The notes under the pieces are model-generated. The model saw only the letters and a list, made by a program, of their open reading frames with translations, was not told where the DNA came from and searched no databases. A program made the translations under genes and the position numbers. This document shows, in pieces, positions 32,726 through 44,910 of a stretch of 64,000 bases of DNA. The stretch lies in contig NC_084587.1 of assembly GCF_033807715.1 (NCBI RefSeq), positions 15,137,017-15,201,016 of the forward strand, given 5' to 3'. This DNA comes from Cololabis saira. Lineage: Eukaryota > Chordata > Actinopteri > Beloniformes > Belonidae. Numbering within the stretch: the first letter of the stretch is position 1; each line of letters starts with the position of its first letter.

Positions 32726-33648
32726 AGATGCTTGCATCAACTATCTGTGAAAGAACAGCACACTTTCACTTTCTGGGGTCATCCTTTGTAAAATACCTGC
32801 CATAAGGCTGCTCTCCTCTTGTGCATGCATTAATTTAAGCTTTTTAGGTTCAGCAAGGTAATTGCAACTTAGGTCCTTTATAACCGCCATCCCAGATGGT
32901 CCTGTCAAGATACTTATAATTCAGCAAAGGAAGACACCTTGAGGGCCTTTGACCCCAGGAAAGCACACCCAAAAGAAAGTCCAGATGGCACCTTAAAGTA
33001 GGCACATGCACGCGGAAATGGTTCCAGCTGAAGTTGAAGTCAGTCAAGATGTCTGTTAATGTCAAGTGAACGGGTATTCCCGGTGAAATATGGCCAGACC
33101 CGCAGAAGGGAAAAGGGTCAAGACGGGGATAGAGGGATGAAGAGAGTGGAGGGAAAGGCAGGTTTCACATTTGTTGCCTTACATCATCTATCCCTCCGAT
33201 GGCTCACTTATGTTCACGCACTCACAACCTTACACGAGTCAATAAATATAAATATGGCAAAATATCCAACTTTTACAGTCCAGTTTGACTTCTTATATAG
33301 TCCAATATTTGCTTGATTTAATGTTTTGTCTCTGAGGCATCATTCTTTAAGAGGGAGAGTTCCCACATTTGCTCACCTTTTTTTGTTTTTTTTCTCCTGG
33401 ACTTTCATTCATGCCTATTTAATTTAGTGCCTATGGGCCAAACCTGCCCATGCTCCCATGTCTCAATTATGCTCCTTTCTGCTAGATATATTAGTTAGGA
33501 CCTTTGCCCACCTCACTCTCTCTGTCGTTCTGTCTCAGTAACAGAACAAGGTTTATAAGGCTCAGCAGGCCCGGCTAATATAACCCACATGCCAGTAGTG
33601 TGGTGCCATTCTCCTTTCTGCAATAATAACTCTGCAAATTACACGAGC

Positions 33649-33689
33649 GTGTGTGTGTGTGTGTGTGTGCGTCTGTATGTATGTATGTA

Positions 33690-33728
<39 letters not shown>

Positions 33729-33734
33729 TTGTGT
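33649..33734. repeat. (GT)n/(GTAT)n compound microsatellite
   Basis: GT runs enclosing about four GTAT units near 33677-33694. Open frames here on both strands are artefacts. Confidence 0.95.
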
Positions 33735-36084
33735 GGGAACAGCAGACCTGGCAACAGAAACTCCGCCCTCGTCTGGGCCAACAATGAGACACCGCAGGGA
33801 GGGAAATGGGGGGAAAGTAGACTTTCTCACTTTAAATCAGTTATGATTTACGCGCACCCGCTCACACGTACACACTCGAACCTCAGCTCATCCAGATGCA
33901 GATGTTTCGACTAATTGATTGCGAGCATGTGGTGCATGGGCTCATTGCTCGAGATTGAGTCTAAGTGTGTGGTGCGTTTCTGGCTGACTTTAGCAGACCA
34001 CACAGCTGCGCGCCGCTTCGTCCCCGCCCACGCAAATATGATTTGATCAACAAATTTCGACTAATGCAACCATGTTGAGCGGTGACACAGGGTCAGAGTT
34101 CTTCACGCGGGGCTTTCTGCCTGTGCCAAACGATGCAGGAAATGTACGCATGGTTGTTTTGCGTGCGCCGGCATTGCGCTGGAGAACACATGCCGTAGTA
34201 CAAAGAGGGAAATATCTGTCGTTGAGTGTTTGAGTTACAGTGCTGACTGATGGATTGTGTTTAAGAGTGACTAATATTGGACATGTCATCTCACACATTC
34301 ACGATTCTCAGCTTACCGCCACGAGATCCAAGAAGGATGCCCCTTTGTAGATGTATATGAGTTATTGTTTTCATAAGTTCGGAGGTGCGTAAGAGGGTCG
34401 GGATGGATTACTCTAGCATGTCGAATATTTGAATCCACCGCGAATGTGTCCGTGTGTGAGACACCTGCTTTGCATGTCCGTACGGCAGTTGGTGAAACAT
34501 CCTGAATGGGGGCTTAGTCCACAGCAGGAGGCCGAGGTCATTTTTGACTCGACTGCATATTTGTACCGAGTATATATCTGTGGATGTGTGCACACGTGCG
34601 CTGACAGGATTTAGTATTGGGCAGTGCGTTCTGTCACCACCTTGTAACTCCCGGGCCAACTGGGATCCCGAACAGAGACATACAACCAACAACATTTAGC
34701 CTTAAAGACAAGAAGAGATGAACAGGTTCAAATACTGAGTCATAAATTAACGTGTGCTATACGTGTGAGGCGAAATTTCTGTGGTCGATAATCGTCTTTC
34801 CCAAATACCACACGTTTGAAATATCTGGGCTTGCTTTCATACAAGAAAAGTCATCTGTTTAAATGTTTATTGGCAAAAAAGTCAAGTTGCATCAATCCAA
34901 AGCACCTCAAAGTTTCAAACCCGAAACATTTTCTCAAGAAAGTAAAAAAGTGAAAAAAATTAAATCCTTGCTACATTCCACAGGAGTCTTAGTACCAGCC
35001 ACGGCCGGTGGAAAAGGGCTACTCGTTTGGAGAAATGTTTTGGCTTTTTTAATTTGATCTGGAAATGAACTTAGATCCTTGTCCGAGCAGTGGAACGGCG
35101 CTGCGTTATTTCAAAGGCTCCTTGTCCTTGGAAAAAAGGGGAAAACTCCTCAAGAGCCACGACTGAACAAAGCTTTCTGTTTCCATTATCCCGGAGAACC
35201 CACCACACCAGATCTGAAGGGGCTGCTCATGCCGAACTTAATTGGTCGTCATAATTATCTTAAATACGTTATGAAAAATATGGAAAAAAGAAAAGAGTTT
35301 CACATGAGACTGTTTTTCACATTTTTATGCTTCGGATTTCTTGTTCAAGTAATCGTGACCAAGGTTCATTTAGCCTTACTGTTGTATTTATTCATGTGTC
35401 TGTTTGTTTAGCCATTTTCATCTTTTACAATAACAGAAAAAAAGAGAATGATGCATTTTAGAGATTGGGCCAATTTTTCTGGAAAAATGGTTAGAAAAGT
35501 AATTGATTCCTTTCCCATTGTAGAAAAGTACGCTGTTCGCTAAAATCCTCACAGGAATAACCCTGTAAACATTAGGAAGGAATGGAATCTGACTATCCTA
35601 CAGCATGTGGCAGACCACAGCTCCTGGTAAGCCTAACTTCAGAGAAAAATAGTTTATTATTTCTGACAGGACAGCGGGAGACAACCCCACACAGCAGGAC
35701 TGGGAGCAGGAAGCCAGCCATTCTGCAGGCCAGCTAAACAGATACTGCACCTCTTTTTTATCTGCAGGATCTATGTCTTTCCTGCTTTTAGAGCCTCCTT
35801 GTGAGATATTAAAGTTGGTAAATGTTTGGTCTACAACTTCATGTGGGGCTCCACTCACTTCTGCGGCCACAAACGGAGTTAACGCAGCAGAAGAGACATG
35901 TCCATCAGGGTAAGGCATCAACGTTGATCAGCCCTGAATCCAATGAATGAGCACAATTACTGCAGCGTCTGTGGATGTGGACGTCTGTTGACTGAAGCCT
36001 TTGTTCCTGAAGACAAATTCAGATATAGAAACAGAAATGTGTGTGGTTTCTCTTCACTTTGCTGCACTGGTTCTATTTGTGTTG

Positions 36085-36650
36085 CGGCGGGGCGGTTAGT
36101 ACGGTTGCCTCACACTTAGCAGGTTTCCAGATTTTACCCATAGAGGGGTTTTTCTGTTTGGAAGTTTAAATGAATTTTCTCTGGGTTCTTCGGTTACTCT
36201 CATGTTCCACAAACATACATGCAGCGTAAATTGTTGGTTTCTAATTTGTCTGTAGGATTGACTGATGCATGCATGGTCGTTCATTTTATTCGTCTCTATT
36301 GCCTTGAGCTGGACTGGAACTGTATGTCTGTGTGGAGTTGCCATGTTCTTCCTGCAGGACTGGGCTATCTCTGGGTTCACTCTCACAGTCCAAAAACATG
36401 CATCCATCTATCCATTACACCCACTTGTTCCTATTCTGGGTCACAGTGATCTGCTGGAAGGCAGAAGTAGAACCTGGGCAGCCACCAGTCCATCGCTGGC
36501 CCACGTATAGACAAACAACCCCACACGGTCACTCCTTTGGGCAACATGAGATCACGGATTAACCTGATATGCATGTTTTTGGACTGCTCTAGGAGAACCT
36601 GCAGACTCCAGAAAAACCCCAGCAACCATGAATGCTCTTGCTGCAACCAT
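36085..36650. mobile_element. Two SINE-like copies in tail-to-tail inversion
   Basis: 36085-36395 carries a degenerate tRNA-like head (GGCGGTTAGTACGGTTGCCT) and repeated TTCTCTGGGTTCTTCGG and ACAGTCCAAAAACATGCATC modules. 36396-36650 carries the complement of the same family (CCATCTATCCATTACACCCA, ATGCATGTTTTTGGACTGCT, GAGAACCTGCAGACTCCAG). The tails meet at about 36400. Confidence 0.6.
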
Positions 36651-37192
36651 CAAGTCACCATGGTGCCCTAAAAGGATGCATACTAGGAAAATCGATACTA
36701 GGGAATACTAGGAAAACACTAGAGGTGAATGTTAGCATGCGTGGTTGTATGGGGCCCTGAAATGGACAGGTTACCTGTACTGCCGCTTTTAGTCCAAAGA
36801 TAGCTGGTAAGGGCTTCAGTAGTATGGAGATCCCTTTTATACACAATTTAATCAATACATAAACAATGAAAATAATAAAATTCCTTGAATTTTTTTTTCA
36901 AATTTAATAAATAAAAAAATACATTGATGAATTGAAAATATTTATTTTAATTTTATTTCATATTTATTTCATGAAGGAATATTTTTTTATTTCATGACAC
37001 TTTTTTTCATTGCTGTGCCTCATGCAGATTTGTTGAAGTTCACCACTGGAGCCTAGCCTACATAAATAACCACGCCTCTTCATTTACGTATCATAAATTA
37101 AACTAAAGAGTCCGGAAATAAAAGTGGCTATATGAAATAAAAGCTTCCCACAATACATTCACTTGGCATTGGAAATACGATTTTCAATAAAA

Positions 37193-37922
37193 AATTAAAG
37201 CTGCAAGCAGCGATGAACGGGCCATCGTACGTGCAATTTCCACCAATAAAGCTCAAGGACTCAAAACGAAGTCCGATGACACCAACCACGAGTCTTTATG
37301 TCAAACCATTCAAAAGTTATGGCATAAAGTAGGGACTATCAAATATCGACCAATCAGAAGAAGGGACGGGGCTAATTCAGGCCAATGAAGGTCAAGTACT
37401 AAACCTAGTCCGATGACACCACCCACGAGTCTTTATGTCAAACCATTCAAAAGTTATGGCAGAAAGTAGGAACTATCAAATATGGACCAATCAGATGAAG
37501 GGGGGGTGCACTTTTTGGCGTCTGTCGCCGCCATGGTAACGCTTTTGACTGAGAAAATTCATGTGCATCGTCGCAGGATTGAGACGCACATTTTGATGTA
37601 TAACACACCTGGGTGCACGTTACGAAAATGGCCGACTTCCTGTTTGGTTTCGGCCATGGCGCCAAGAGACTTTTCTTTAAGTTGCGACATGATACAGGTG
37701 TGTAGCGATTTTCGTGCATGTACGTCAAACCATATTGAAGGGCTTGAGACACAAAGTTTTCTAGGGGGCGCCGTTGAGCCATTAGGCCACGCCCATTAAT
37801 GCAAACAATTAAATATCACATTTTTTTTTTTTGGCCCTCCTTTAGTTCGGAAGAAAAACGAGAAAAATAAAAATTCCTACAGATACAATAGGGCCTTCGC
37901 ACTGTCAGTGCTCGGGCCCTAA
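37193..37922 (+). mobile_element. GCTGCAAGCAGCG family repeat, full-length-like copy
   Basis: Begins AATTAAAGCTGCAAGCAGCG and ends AGGGCCTTCGCACTGTCAGT, then GCTCGGGCCCTAA, a GC hairpin followed by CTAA and T. It includes CCAATCAGAAGAAGGGACGG and CCGATGACACCACCCACGAG modules seen in the array at 49748-50380. The class is unassigned; the 3' hairpin plus CTAA recalls Helitrons but the 5' end does not start with TC. Confidence 0.75.
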
Positions 37923-38149
37923 TAATGTATTATAAAAAAAGTATCATGAAAGGAATAAGTTGGCTGTTGAAAAATGTGCCATTTATTAATGTATTTTGTA
38001 TTTATTTCATAGGCATATTAATTTATTTCATGGATCCCAGTCTTTGTTTGTGAAGGAAATGGCTCTCCATCCAGCGGATCTCTGTGACACTGAAAGAGGG
38101 AGGTGGAAATAATGGATGAATGGATTAGTTCTTGATGTGTACTAAATAC

Positions 38150-38530
38150 AGTACAAGGCTTAGGCTCCTTGTGAGGCTAAGGCTCTTGATTGGCTGCCTG
38201 AATGACGTGATACACCGCTACAAAAAAATGGCGGAAGCTCTGGCCGGCGGAGTTGTTGTTGTTGTTCCGGTCAGAGTTAGTTGTGGCCGTTGTTTCACGC
38301 ATCGGAGGCCAACCTATGCAAATTGCATTTTGGTTACGTAACGAAAGGGAGCAGAATCTGAACAGCTCGTAGAAGCCACATCACACTGGACGGCTCATCC
38401 GGGCGGCTGTACAGACACTGCAGAATTTGGTTGCTTTCCTCCTTCTCTGAGTTGGCAGGCTGAGGGGAGACCACTTTATATATGTTGAAGCAAGAAAAAA
38501 CATGTTTTTCATAATAGGTCCCCTTTAAGA
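38150..38530. mobile_element. DNA transposon fragment (B copy of 1-157)
   Basis: 38375-38530 matches 1-157. The element extends left at least to about 38190 (GATTGGCTGCC, AAAAAATGGCGGAAGC). Only the AATAGGTCCCCTTTAA end is present, so the left end is lost. Confidence 0.7.
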
Positions 38531-39629
38531 TTAAGGCTCCAAAAGGTTTGCTGTAAAGTTCAACTGATCATTTACTTCTTGGTAAATTTTAATAGTGTAA
38601 TATATATAAATCTGACATTTCATAACACCTACACGACTTATTCATAGCTCAGCCATGTTGTCGTCACCAGGCCATAAATGTACCCAACCCTTTTTTGCTC
38701 CTTTTGACAACTGACTGATTTTTCTCCCTCGCTCTCTTTTTGTTTTTATTGCATAAAACAAGAACAGCATGTTTCTCGTTAGCCAGATCAATAGTTATAG
38801 CACAGACTCCTATTTGTAACATTAATGCTGCCATAACAGCAGGTTGTTAAGGTCTTCTGACATGAAGGTTGTATGATTGATCTGCTCACTTCAGAGTTTA
38901 AAAAAACAACAGCCTTTTACCAGAGCTGGTTCCCAGAAGTATTTCATCATGTTGCACGGGCTTTCTCTTACTAAGACTAATGGATGCAGGAGAAAGTCTC
39001 CATTTAGATGCAGACAACAAATCTATGAATTCGCTGAACCCATTCTGCATGAATATGTTAAACAAGGAAAGTCTTCTGCTTGTTGGGAACATTTTTAGTT
39101 AAGCACCTCCGGCATGTTTTACAAACGCCGGTCTTGTAAAACCTAAGGGTGGATTTGTCTGTCTGTTTCCACGTGTGTGAATTTACAGATCCAACAGACT
39201 TCCACGTCTCCTTCCTTATGTTAGAGGAAGCCATGTTGCGAATAAGTAATCAGACTCTGAATGTGGAGAGAGTCTAGGAGGACAGACAGATGGACACACT
39301 GACAGGCTGCTGTGAGTCAGAGGCAACTGTGATTGGCTGGTTCCTCCAGGAAGGTGACGTGAAATTCTGTGGTCATTTGGGTCTCAGTTGCAGTTGATGG
39401 TTGCATTTTATTAACTGAAAATATCATTAAAGCACAGAAAATCATCTTCATCACTGCATTACAACTTTGCTGAACAAGTAATGACATGCCGAAATGGTAA
39501 AAAAAAAAAAAAAAAGTTATTTACTTTTCATGACATTTCCTGCCCTTTCTCTGCCAACTTTGGCATTGTCACATATCTAACACACAAAATAATTAGTAAC
39601 TTAATGATTGCTTCCTTTGATGCACTCCC

Positions 39630-39795
39630 CATTGTCGACTGGAAAGGAAGACCCCGCATTTAACAGGAAGAAACCTCTGGCAGAACCAGACTCAGGAAGG
39701 ACAGCCCTCTGCCTCGACCAGTTTGGGTTGAAGGGACAGAAAGAATAAAATAGAATAGAATAGAATAGAAAGCCTTTATTGTCATTATAATATTA
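39630..39795 (-). repeat. LINE-type 3' fragment with TAGAA repeats
   Basis: AACAGGAAGAAACCTCTGGC, CAGAACCAGACTCAGGAAGG and (TAGAA)n AAGCCTTTATTGTCATT are common fish LINE 3'-end phrases (AATAAAGGCTTTC on the minus strand). Confidence 0.5.
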
Positions 39796-39805
39796 TAATA
39801 TGATT

Positions 39806-41070
39806 AAAGCAGCACAATGTAACTTTCAGCTTTTCTGAGTTTGGCGGCATCTTTTGGACAAAAGCGGTAGTGCTTTACCAGAAAGAACACTACGTTTCCC
39901 ATGAGCACCAGCGCGTACTGCTGGAAAACTCCTGTCCCGTCGCGTGCATTTGTTTTGAGAGAAGACGGGACGCTTTTCTGTTTCATCAAGTGAACAGATG
40001 GAATGCAAAAAAAAAGATGTTAAACTGCTGGAAAGGAACTGGAATTTACCGGGATACCTTAAACAAGGAAGCCAGGGAGCGGTATATGGAGAAAATAATG
40101 ATTATTAACGGTCTGGATCCATATGAAATCCTTTCTAAAGAATGGAGCTCCTCGTCGGAGCGCCACTCTTTAGAAGGATTTACTGCCGCAGTTCTGCACA
40201 ACCCACGTCTTACTACCTTGTTTAGGAGTGTTTGGCAGCTGCTTTGGTAAATGTTTGACTCGCCATGTGTTTCAATAAATTAGTATAATAGTACAACATA
40301 CAGTACATGTTTTGTATCCCTCTTACTTCTCTTTTCTTTTTTTTTGACTGCTTTGAAGAGGCTCCGAGGCGTGAGCAATATTTTTTTTTCCTCGTGAGAT
40401 TATTTTTTTCCTCTGCAGCTACAAATCAAATAGTTAATATTTTTTCTTCAACAAAATTAATCGCACCGCAGAGAGCTGGCCAACAACTGAGTTTAGCTGG
40501 AGAAGTGGGGAATAAAACCCGTTTGAATGATCCGACGCCGGTCTGTGTGCGTGTTTGTTTGTTTACTGAGGAACATTATGTTTGGTCGGACTTGTTACAG
40601 CCGCGATCCAACCCGAGCCGAAGACTCTTTTACTCTTTTAATTTGTTATCTCAGATAATTGACCGGCCTCCGTGTTTCTGCCTCCGAGCAGGAAAGCGGT
40701 GAAAAGTTAAACCATTAGCGATCTTTTCCCCACGTCTGTTATGTGGAGCTGCTGCAGCCACAACACAGCAACGGGTTACCAGCTTCTGCGGAGCTGCGCT
40801 CCAAGCCCCGCCCATTTTTGTCTCGACTACGAATCGGGAAGGAGGGGGAAGTGACGTATGCCGTAAAGCAGTCACAGCCGTAAACATTTTTAGTTTTTTA
40901 GTGTGGCAGGGTTCCTACCATGCTCCTCAAAGTTACATAGTGCCAGTGAAGGCGATACAGACCCCTCAGACCATGACAGAGGTGTCATTAAACCTGTTGG
41001 AAGTTGATGTACCATCACAATGACTCTGGAAATATGATATTAAGGTGGAAAAGTTACGTAGTGTCGCTTC
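39806..41070 (+). mobile_element. DNA transposon with TIR and coding remnant
   Basis: Left AAAGCAGCACAATGTAACTT and right AAAAGTTACGTAGTGTCGCT are complementary ends; a second similar end AAAGTTACATAGTGC lies at 40928-40943, suggesting overlapping copies. A coding remnant lies at 40016-40250. The centre (40690-40890) is GC-rich and non-coding. Confidence 0.65.
40016..40250 (+). pseudogene. Transposon-encoded N-terminal fragment
   Basis: MLNCWKGTGIYRDTLNKEAR continues ERYMEKIMIINGLDPYEILS, then KEWSSSS and on to a stop at 40248-40250. The KEARERYxEK...DPY block resembles the start of fish multi-copy transposon proteins that also carry a YqaJ-type nuclease domain; that assignment is from memory and tentative. 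No catalytic part follows. Confidence 0.5.
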
Positions 41071-41287
41071 AAGCAGCAGCTCCATAAAAGTGCACACATG
41101 TAAAAGGCTATGTAAAAACAAAATAAGAAACAGGAAATATAAATATATATACACTATGAAAATGAATGAATGAGAGAATATTGCACATAAATGAGTGAAG
41201 AATATTTCACATGAATGGATGAAAGAATATTGCACAGTATGAGGTAGCTTATGAGTTCAGAAAGGAGGAGAAAACAGCAACAACAGA

Positions 41288-41640
41288 TCAGGAACACCTG
41301 TTTGTCGGAGAAAAGGAGAACAGAATGAAGAGAGGTGTATCATGGGAGGTTCCCAAACAGTCTAGGCCTATAGCAAAATAACTATGGGATGTTTCAGGGC
41401 ACCTCACCCACCCAATCTTAGAAGGTAGAGAGGGTGCTTCCCAAACACAAAGTGGAAGCTGGTTCCAGAGGAGAAGAGCCTGATAAAGGTTCCACCGCTT
41501 ACTCAAGGAACCACAAGTAAACCTGCTGTCTGAGGACGCTTTATATGTGAAGAGAAGGATTTTTAATTCTATTCTGGATTTACACGGCCTCCCTAGGAGC
41601 CTCCAGGCGTTCAACCAAAGCTATCAAACTTTTTTCTTTA
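41288..41640 (-). repeat. Possible retroelement coding remnant
   Basis: The minus frame reads SRIELKILLFTYKA and ALLLWNQLPL, similar to the RIDFKILLLTYKAL and LWNQLP phrases near the end of non-LTR reverse transcriptases. The rest does not match, so it is degraded or coincidental. Confidence 0.35.
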
Positions 41641-43155
41641 TTGTTCTAATAATTGCAAACTGTTTGGAACTATGATGTGTGGGAATCTGATATAGAAGTA
41701 ACAAAAATGACTGAAAATGACCATCAGGTATTCACAGCTAAAGTTCACGCCCAAGACTAAGTAACCCATTCAGTGAAGTCAACTAGTACCTTGGCCATGA
41801 TTGACAGAGACGGGCAGGTTTTCCCCCTTGAATGAAAATGGAAATGCCTCTCAGCACACTCATGTTACAAATGAGGGTTTAGACGTGGGTTAAATCGATG
41901 ACGACTAGAGAATAACCGAGTACGCTCTGCAGAGTGGTTGCAGCACTAGCAGGATAAATTGAACCTCCCTCCAGTGAGTGGAAACATTGGAAAAAGAAAA
42001 AGAAAATGAAAAAAGATCTGACAGCCAATAAAACATAAAGCTATCAGGGAATGTTATCCATCACCTAATCTCCCATTTCATCTTGTCCTTTATGTTTCTT
42101 ACAGCACCGTGATCAAACCCTCCAAGAGTTCAGAGGTGGAGCCTGTTCACTCCAAACGGGAAGCAATAACAGAGGTACCTCGATATGTCCTGATGGTAGA
42201 ATCGATAAGTGTTTGCAGGGATGATTTGAACACATGTTTCCATTAATATCCATCTGGAACTCATCTGAATATTATCTTCATGCTTCGGACTTAAAATAGA
42301 AAAGGAGGGAATTGTGGTCACTGAAGCTGGGAAAGGTGAAAAAGACGTAGCCAAAGATTTTCTTTGAAGTATTTTATGATATATGGTCTACAACCTTGAA
42401 AGTTTACATGAAGGTTTTCCCTGTTCACGGTTTCCCTGTTCAGTTTATGTGTGTGCACTGTGCAGGTGTGCTGATGTGGATGTCTGTATGAGTACGCCCT
42501 TGCGTATTTTAGCTGATACGGCCACTGGGATTATTGATTTGGAAGTGTGAATGAGGGACGAAAGTCAAGGTGGGTTTCTGTTTTCTCTGCTGGGCTCGCA
42601 GAGCTCCCTCTAGATCTGCATTCACTCTGCACCCTCTGTTTTCTCTGATTCATTAGTTTTCAATCTCACACATCTATCGAACATGCTCAGGTGGCGTGGA
42701 AGTCGTTTAAACAAGCCTGCAACTTCACTTTTGGTGAGGAAAATACACAATGCAACATTATCAATGCCATACAAGATGGAAAGTAAAGCATTCCTGCTAT
42801 TTTCACTGATGCTGTGACTGAAAGGATATATCTGGAATCCTGTTTCTGCTTAAGCAAAGATTTATGTATAAAAGCAGCGGGCATTGTTTTCATATCGTGG
42901 CTCCTGCTGCATGTATGCTGTCATGGTAAGATATGCTTAAATCCCCATCCTTTTTCGATTTCCAAGAGGGGTTATGAATGTTCTCACAAAAAAAAATGAA
43001 CACAACACGACTGGACACCGCTGTGGAGTTCAGCTTCTTGCCCAAGGAAAGTTTGACGTGTAGATCTGACAAGTTGGAGATGGAATCAGCGATGAAGGAA
43101 AACCACAACAACTCCTCATTCCAGCTTCTCCGCTGGTTCCATCAGCGTTTATAAA
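41641..43155. other. Intergenic, nothing recognised
   Basis: No ORF with family resemblance and no clear inverted-repeat element was found in this stretch. Confidence 0.4.
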
Positions 43156-43270
43156 CATCAATTAGCCACGACATTAAAACCACTGATGTGTAAAGTGAGC
43201 AACTCCAATCATCTCTGGCATTCACACCAATGTTGCTTTGACATATGCCATCGACCATAACATTTTTGCA

Positions 43271-43625
43271 GACCATATACAGTGGGTACGGAAAGTATTC
43301 AGACCCCTAACTCTTTGTTTCATTGCAACCATTTGCTAAAATCAAAAAAGTCTCATTAATGTACACTCAGCACCCCATCTTGAAAAAAACAGAAACATTT
43401 TTGCAAATGTATTAAAAAAAGAAAAACTTAAATATCACATGGTCATAAGTATTCAGACCCTTTGCTCAGTATTGAGTAGAAGCACCCTTTTGAGGGAGTA
43501 CAGCAATGACTCTTCTTGGGAACGCAACAAGTTTTTCACACTTGGATTTGGGGATCATCTGCCATTTTTCCTTGCAGATCCTCACCTGTTCTGTCAGGTT
43601 GGATGGTGAATGTTGGTGGGCAGTC
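43271..43625. mobile_element. Tc1-like element, one end and inner part
   Basis: CAGTGGGTACGGAAAGTATT followed by CAGACCCC is a known Tc1-type terminus in fish. The CATGGTCATAAGTATTCAGA module and the segment CTTGGGAACGCAACAAGTTT to CAGGTTGGATGGTGAATGTT follow. The opposite terminus is missing. Confidence 0.7.
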
Positions 43626-43731
43626 ATTTGGGAGCAGCTGCCTACAATAACAGCCCCTGAGGAGAGTCTTAGGTGTTCATCTCCTATACAGACTTACCAG
43701 ATACCGAGCTGAAGCATCTTTGCAAAGCAAG

Positions 43732-44446
43732 CAGAGGTGTCAAAAGTATTCACATTCATTACTCAGGTAGAAGTATAGATACTAGAGTTTAAAAATACTC
43801 CTGTAGAAGTTGAAGTATCAACTCAAGTTTTTTACTCAAGTGAAGGTATAAAAGTACTGGTTTCAAAACTACTTAAAGTATAAAAGTAAAAGTAATATAA
43901 GGGGGAAAAAAGCCATTAAGGACAAAAGCCATTGAAAATGAATGCATCTTAGTATAATGCAAATATATTAAAGAACCATATATGTGTACTATTGAGCATT
44001 AACATGTGTTTCAGAGAGCAGGAGATATGATGACTAGTTGCCTATAAGTATTGTAATGGTGCAAAAAGTCAAACTTCAGAGGCACGTTATCATTTATCCT
44101 AACCTTTATTGGAATGTACATCCAAGTTTAGTTGCAGGAATCTGAGGGAACGGATGTAAGAACAAAACTGGACAAGAACATCTGTGCCACAACCACAACC
44201 AAATTCACTCTATCTGGATGGAGCAATTTAACTGGATAGTTTTTTGTTTAAAGGCCGAAATGAAATAGAGTAACAAGGCTGTTTTTAAAATGTAAGGAGT
44301 AAAAAGTACAGATAGTTGCGTGAAAATGTAATGAGTAAAAGTAAAAAGTCGTCCGAAAAATAATTACTCCAGTGAAGTATAGATAACCAAAATTTCTACT
44401 TAAGTAAGGTAACAAAGTATTTGTACTTCATTACTTGACACCTCTG
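43732..44446. mobile_element. hAT-type element, CAGAGGTGTC ends (copy 1)
   Basis: Begins CAGAGGTGTCAAAAGTATTC and ends CATTACTTGACACCTCTG. Flanks AAAGCAAG (43724-43731) and GAAGCAAG (44447-44454) are an 8-bp duplication with one mismatch. It is 715 bp and non-coding. The other copy, in reverse orientation, is at 55608-56331. Confidence 0.88.
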
Positions 44447-44689
44447 GAAGCAAGGCCAACCCAGAAAGGCCCCACCCAGCAAACCACATGGCCCAGAAGA
44501 TCTAGTGCCAACATACTACCACACACCCTCAGACGTTTTTTGTTCACTCTCTGACTGCTCAGGTACATACAGCACGACATATTATTAGATCATTAGATTA
44601 GTTCACAATAGGTCATAATATTAAGCTTGATTGGTCTATTTTCCAACGTTGCTGACTTTGGCTTCAGTACAGTTCATAATCCCTTATAT

Positions 44690-44910
44690 TACTCAACCCC
44701 CAACCGGTCGAGGCAGATGGCCACTCTCCCTGAGTCTGGCTCCTACCAGAGGTTTCTTCCTCTTAAAGGGGAGTTTTTCCTTTCCACAGTCGCCTGGTGC
44801 TTGCTCATGACGGGGATTGTTTTGAACAAAAGTTTTGATGCAATCTGTTGGTTTTCTTTAGCGAAGCAATGATTAAAACTGAATAAATAAAGCTGAATTG
44901 AACTGAACTG
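44690..44910 (+). repeat. LINE 3' UTR and tail
   Basis: CTCCTACCAGAGGTTTCTTC, CTTAAAGGGGAGTTTTTCCT and a GAATTGAACTGAACTGAA tail are the widespread fish LINE 3' end. The coding part is absent. Confidence 0.65.

Larger units (their letters stand above)
32336..36084. other. Intergenic, with GT/GTAT microsatellite
   Basis: No supported gene. It contains a GT microsatellite (33649-33734) and an X-box-like motif at 32711. Low-repeat tracts near 32700-33050 and 34860-35400 could be conserved non-coding DNA but cannot be tested here. Confidence 0.45.
43159..44635. mobile_element. Outer DNA element interrupted by two others
   Basis: Left ATTAGCCACGACATTAAAAC, with CACTG following, and right GGTCATAATATTAAGCTTGA are imperfectly complementary ends of a common fish element. 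Between them lie a Tc1-like fragment (43271-43625) and a hAT insertion (43732-44446). Confidence 0.55.

Noticed and set aside
33562..33914. Six overlapping open frames at the GT microsatellite
   Set aside because: Microsatellite artefacts on both strands.
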